From positions 1 to 36,953 of the forward strand of contig LNJC01000013.1 of NCBI GenBank assembly GCA_001587575.1: DNA of 36,953 nt, in the 5' to 3' direction. The position numbers and the translations under genes are program-made. Below are positions 34,457 through 36,953 of this stretch, piece after piece; within the stretch, counting starts at the first letter, position 1; every line of letters starts with the position of its first letter. Source of the stretch: Candidatus Methanofastidiosum methylothiophilum (GTDB lineage: Archaea; Methanobacteriota_B; Thermococci; Methanofastidiosales; Methanofastidiosaceae). Below the pieces are notes generated by a model. That model was not told the DNA's origin. It saw nothing but the letters and a program-made list of their open reading frames with translations, and did no database searches.

Positions 34457-35152
34457 TTAAATTACTTTTGGATTTTTATTTTTAATTTGATCTAAAATTT
34501 TAGTGCTTCTTAACTCCTTTAATGCATCGGTAGCAATCCACTTTGCAGATTTGGAATTTATCTTATGTATTTCCATTGCACATTCAATTGCTTTTTTATT
34601 TAAAATAATATTTCTCTTACCAATTTGTCTCAAAGCCCAGTTTACTGCTTTCTTAACGTATATTCTTTCATCTGTTGAGCCCTCGTAAATAATAGGAAAA
34701 TAATTAAAAAAGTCTTCATCTTTTCTTGCTTTGTCATGGACTGCTAAAACAGCCATTAGAACAAAACCTGCTCTTTTAACGAATTCTTCATCTCTTTTGC
34801 ACCATTCAAAAGATTTGCTGAAAGCCAACTTACTTTTTCCAAAAAGATTATTACACGTTTGATCGCATACGTCCCAAGAATTAAAATCTCTGACCCAATT
34901 TTCCATTTGTTCAGAGGAAAGAGTTTTTGGGTCTTCAATCATACTAGCAAGTATTTTAGTTTCATGAAAATGTAATGCCCATAATTCCAGAGCTATTTTA
35001 TGATTTTTCCCTATTTCTTTTGATAATAATCTTAGTTTAGGAATCGAAACTCCTAAAGCTTCACTTGTATTTATTCCAAATCTTGCCATTCCCTCTAAAG
35101 ATTTGGGGTCAGAAAGAGAGTATAATTTTTCAATTATGTACTGAATTTCCAT
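34457..35152 (-). CDS. AlkD-like DNA alkylation repair protein
   Basis: About 231 residues of helical HEAT-like repeats matching the AlkD/AlkC DNA-glycosylase superfamily. Recognised segments are VSIPKLRLLSKEIGKNHKIA, WVRDFNSWDVCDQTCNNLFG, with the Trp-Asp pair and following Asp in the expected region, and VKKAVNWALRQIGKRN near the C-terminus. AlkD removes bulky or positively charged alkylated bases. I chose the ATG at 35152, 25 bases from a TATA-like TTTATTAA (35174-35181); an in-frame ATG at 35158 is possible. Confidence 0.9.
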   Translation of the reverse strand: MEIQYIIEKLYSLSDPKSLEGMARFGINTSEALGVSIPKLRLLSKEIGKNHKIALELWALHFHETKILASMIEDPKTLSSEQMENWVRDFNSWDVCDQTCNNLFGKSKLAFSKSFEWCKRDEEFVKRAGFVLMAVLAVHDKARKDEDFFNYFPIIYEGSTDERIYVKKAVNWALRQIGKRNIILNKKAIECAMEIHKINSKSAKWIATDALKELRSTKILDQIKNKNPKVI

Positions 35153-35211
35153 GTACATAAATCTATTAGCAAATTAATAAAGATTCTCTAAGAAAAAATT
35201 GGATTAAAATA

Positions 35212-35238
35212 TTAAAATAAAAGAAAAAAAATATTTTA
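35212..35238 (-). terminator. T-rich tract after the thermosome gene
   Basis: Directly after the thermosome stop the minus strand holds a run of eight T followed by CTTTTATTTTAATATTTTAA. Archaeal RNA polymerase terminates at such oligo-T tracts without needing a hairpin. Confidence 0.45.
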
Positions 35239-35240
35239 TT

Positions 35241-36911
35241 TTACATCATTCCGGGCATTCCGCCAGGCATACCGCCTGAACCGCCCATATCCATGTCATC
35301 ATCGCCGCCGCCCATTCCTTTTTTCTTACCTATTCCGCTTGCAGCGATAACGTCATCGATTCTTAATATCATTATAGCGGATTCAGAAGCACTCTTTACT
35401 GCCTGTTCTTTGATTCTGAGTGGTTCCACAACTCCGGCTTTCATCATATCTTTAACTTTTCCGTCAAAGATATCAATTCCGAATCTCTTGTGGTCTTTTG
35501 TCTCATGTGAAGCTTTGAGTGCAACTATAGTATCGATTGGATCCATACCTGCATTTTCTGCCAATGTTCTGGGGATGATTTCCATTGCTTGTGCAAATGC
35601 TTTAACAGCTAATTGTTCTCTGCCACTAATTTTTTCAGCATATTCGTTGAGTCTCTTTGATAGTTCCATCTCTGCAGCTCCTCCGCCAGCACAAATAGTT
35701 CCGTCTTCAATTGCTGTGGATATGACACCGATTGCATCTTCAAGAGCCCTCTCTACTTCCTCTAAAAAGTGCTCAGTTCCTCCTCTTAATAGTAAGCTTA
35801 CTGATTTTGGATCCTTACATCCTTCGACAAAAGTCATTTCGTCTCCGCCTATCTTCTTCTCTTCGACAGAGCCTGCATGTCCCAAATCTTTTGCTTCAAG
35901 ATCTGCTACTTTGTTTACAACTCTTGCGCCTGTTGCTTTTGCTAATTTCTTCATGTCACTCTTTTTGACTCTTCTTGCAGCATATATTCCACTCTTTGCA
36001 AGGTAGTGCTGAGCTAAATCATCTATACCCTTCTGACAGAATACAACAGTTGCTCCAGATGCCTTTATCTGATCTACCATCTTCTTTAACATTGCTTCTT
36101 CTTGGTCTAAGAATGCTTGAAGTTGATCAGGTGATGTTATTCTTATTTCTGCGTCGGTTTCAGTTTCTTTTACTTCTAGTGCACAGTCTAGTAATGCTAT
36201 TTTGGCATCCTTTATTTTCTTTGGCATACCGTCGTGCACTCTTTCCTTGTCTATAATTAATCCCTGGATTAATTTAGAATCTTCTACACTTCCACCTTCT
36301 TTCTTTTCTACCTTAATGTCATCAGTTTCAACAGAGTACTTTCCATTTTCTTTTACGGCGACCTGTTTAACTGCATTAAGTGCCAGAGGAGCTAAGGTAT
36401 CTTTTGCTTTTTCTGCGCCTTTTCCTGTCATTGCCGTCTTTGCAATTTCAAGAAGTACTTCTTCATCATTAATAGAAATTTTATCTCCAATATCCTTCAA
36501 TATTTCTTCAGCTTTTTCAGCCGCAATCTTGTAACCTGATGCAACAACTGTTGCATGTACATCTTGATCAAGAAGATCTTCAGCCTTCTTAAGAAGTTCT
36601 CCGGCAATCACAACTGCTGTCGTTGTACCGTCTCCTACTTCTTCGTCTTGTGTCTTTGCTACTTCAACAATCATTTTAGCCGCTGGATGAGCAATGTCCA
36701 TCTCACTAAGGATTGTAGCACCATCATTTGTAATAACTACGTCTCCAAGTGAGTCAACGAGCATTTTATCCATACCTCTTGGACCAAGTGTCGTCTTTAC
36801 TGTTTCTGCTACTATTCTTCCAGCGAGAATATTCATTCTTTGAGCATCTCTGCCCATAAATCTTTGAGCGCCTTCAGGTTGGACACTCATTGGTTGTCTA
36901 ATTTCTGCCAT
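35241..36911 (-). CDS. ths: Thermosome (group II chaperonin) subunit
   Basis: A 556-residue chaperonin that folds proteins in an ATP-driven double ring with a built-in lid. ATP-site motifs are [20 protein letters not shown] and [40 protein letters not shown] lies in the C-terminal equatorial part. The C-terminus is the Gly/Met-rich tail [14 protein letters not shown] that lines the ring cavity. GAGGTG lies just before the ATG. The promoter is mostly beyond the window edge. Expression is usually high and heat-responsive in archaea; nothing in the visible 42 upstream bases shows how. Confidence 0.98.
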   Translation of the reverse strand: MAEIRQPMSVQPEGAQRFMGRDAQRMNILAGRIVAETVKTTLGPRGMDKMLVDSLGDVVITNDGATILSEMDIAHPAAKMIVEVAKTQDEEVGDGTTTAVVIAGELLKKAEDLLDQDVHATVVASGYKIAAEKAEEILKDIGDKISINDEEVLLEIAKTAMTGKGAEKAKDTLAPLALNAVKQVAVKENGKYSVETDDIKVEKKEGGSVEDSKLIQGLIIDKERVHDGMPKKIKDAKIALLDCALEVKETETDAEIRITSPDQLQAFLDQEEAMLKKMVDQIKASGATVVFCQKGIDDLAQHYLAKSGIYAARRVKKSDMKKLAKATGARVVNKVADLEAKDLGHAGSVEEKKIGGDEMTFVEGCKDPKSVSLLLRGGTEHFLEEVERALEDAIGVISTAIEDGTICAGGGAAEMELSKRLNEYAEKISGREQLAVKAFAQAMEIIPRTLAENAGMDPIDTIVALKASHETKDHKRFGIDIFDGKVKDMMKAGVVEPLRIKEQAVKSASESAIMILRIDDVIAASGIGKKKGMGGGDDDMDMGGSGGMPGGMPGMM

Positions 36912-36953
36912 AATTTACACCTCATTAAAAATATTGCTAGTTTTTGATGTATT

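Noticed and set aside
34091..34495. A 134-codon plus-strand ORF overlapping the small membrane protein
   Set aside because: The minus-strand reading has a clean membrane-helix pattern and GAGGTGAA before its ATG; the plus-strand reading has neither.
35293..36006. A 237-codon plus-strand ORF and others opposite the thermosome gene
   Set aside because: They are antisense to a full-length, unmistakable thermosome, give Ser/Pro/Ile-rich translations without any domain, and lack ribosome sites.

Overview
The window is an AT-rich, gene-dense stretch of an archaeal chromosome. Archaeal markers are a group II chaperonin (thermosome), an archaeal-type ThrRS with the deacylase-like editing domain, Pth2, DUF373, a COG1340 coiled-coil protein, an MTH1187-type thiamine-binding protein, TATA/BRE promoters, GGTGAT-type ribosome sites and many probable leaderless starts. 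Superoxide reductase, desulforedoxin, class II ribonucleotide reductase, HypB and ferredoxin-dependent IorA point to a strict anaerobe with hydrogenase and 2-oxoacid metabolism. A euryarchaeon, perhaps a methanogen-related or uncultured lineage, fits best; I cannot name the species. I see no rRNA, tRNA, CRISPR array, IS element or phage gene, and no gene-free gap over 300 bases.

Layout: 1-1.4 kb, the tail of an unknown gene and two tandem PhoU/TrkA-C proteins. 1.3-3.6 kb (minus), an overlapping operon of coiled-coil protein, thiamine-binding protein and DUF373 membrane protein. 3.6-6.0 kb (plus), a TrkA-N/DHH phosphoesterase and a DUF4349 protein. 6.0-6.7 kb (minus), a 52-aa membrane protein and a secreted protein with a Cys-rich tail. 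6.8-11.9 kb (minus), a zero-gap operon thrS - fumarate reductase-like flavoprotein - purA - pth2. 12.0-14.9 kb, ubiX, a CoA-disulfide-reductase-like enzyme with an unusual Cys insertion, a NifX-like protein and gcvH. 15-18 kb, B12-dependent ribonucleotide reductase divergent from hypB. 18.2-19.9 kb, a small Cys-containing protein and a Ras-like GTPase facing a PAS protein that has a phosphoacceptor helix but no kinase domain. 20-23 kb (minus), mntP and a sulfur operon. 23.3-26.2 kb, iorA divergent from a UbiA prenyltransferase. 26.3-29.2 kb (minus), Lon-family protease, desulforedoxin and superoxide reductase. 29.4-30.4 kb, a frameshifted nitroreductase and a secreted protein. 30.5-36.9 kb (minus), uvrA, a divergent PAP2 protein, a small membrane protein, an AlkD-like protein and the thermosome.

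The most interesting locus is the operon tusA - dsrE-like - iscS-like - iscU/MIP18 (20607-23085). The IscS-like protein aligns by eye almost without gaps to E. coli IscS and keeps the mobile catalytic cysteine, yet the PLP Schiff-base lysine is Thr206 and three other PLP contacts are changed. It therefore probably cannot release sulfur from cysteine. Its co-transcription with two persulfide-carrier families and an IscU fused to a MIP18 domain suggests an Fe-S assembly line fed by persulfide relay or sulfide.

Other points: a desulfoferrodoxin split into two adjacent genes, the three-cysteine insertion in the NAD(P)H-binding loop of the CoADR-like enzyme, the kinase-less PAS protein, and several palindromes or direct repeats at promoters that look like operators.
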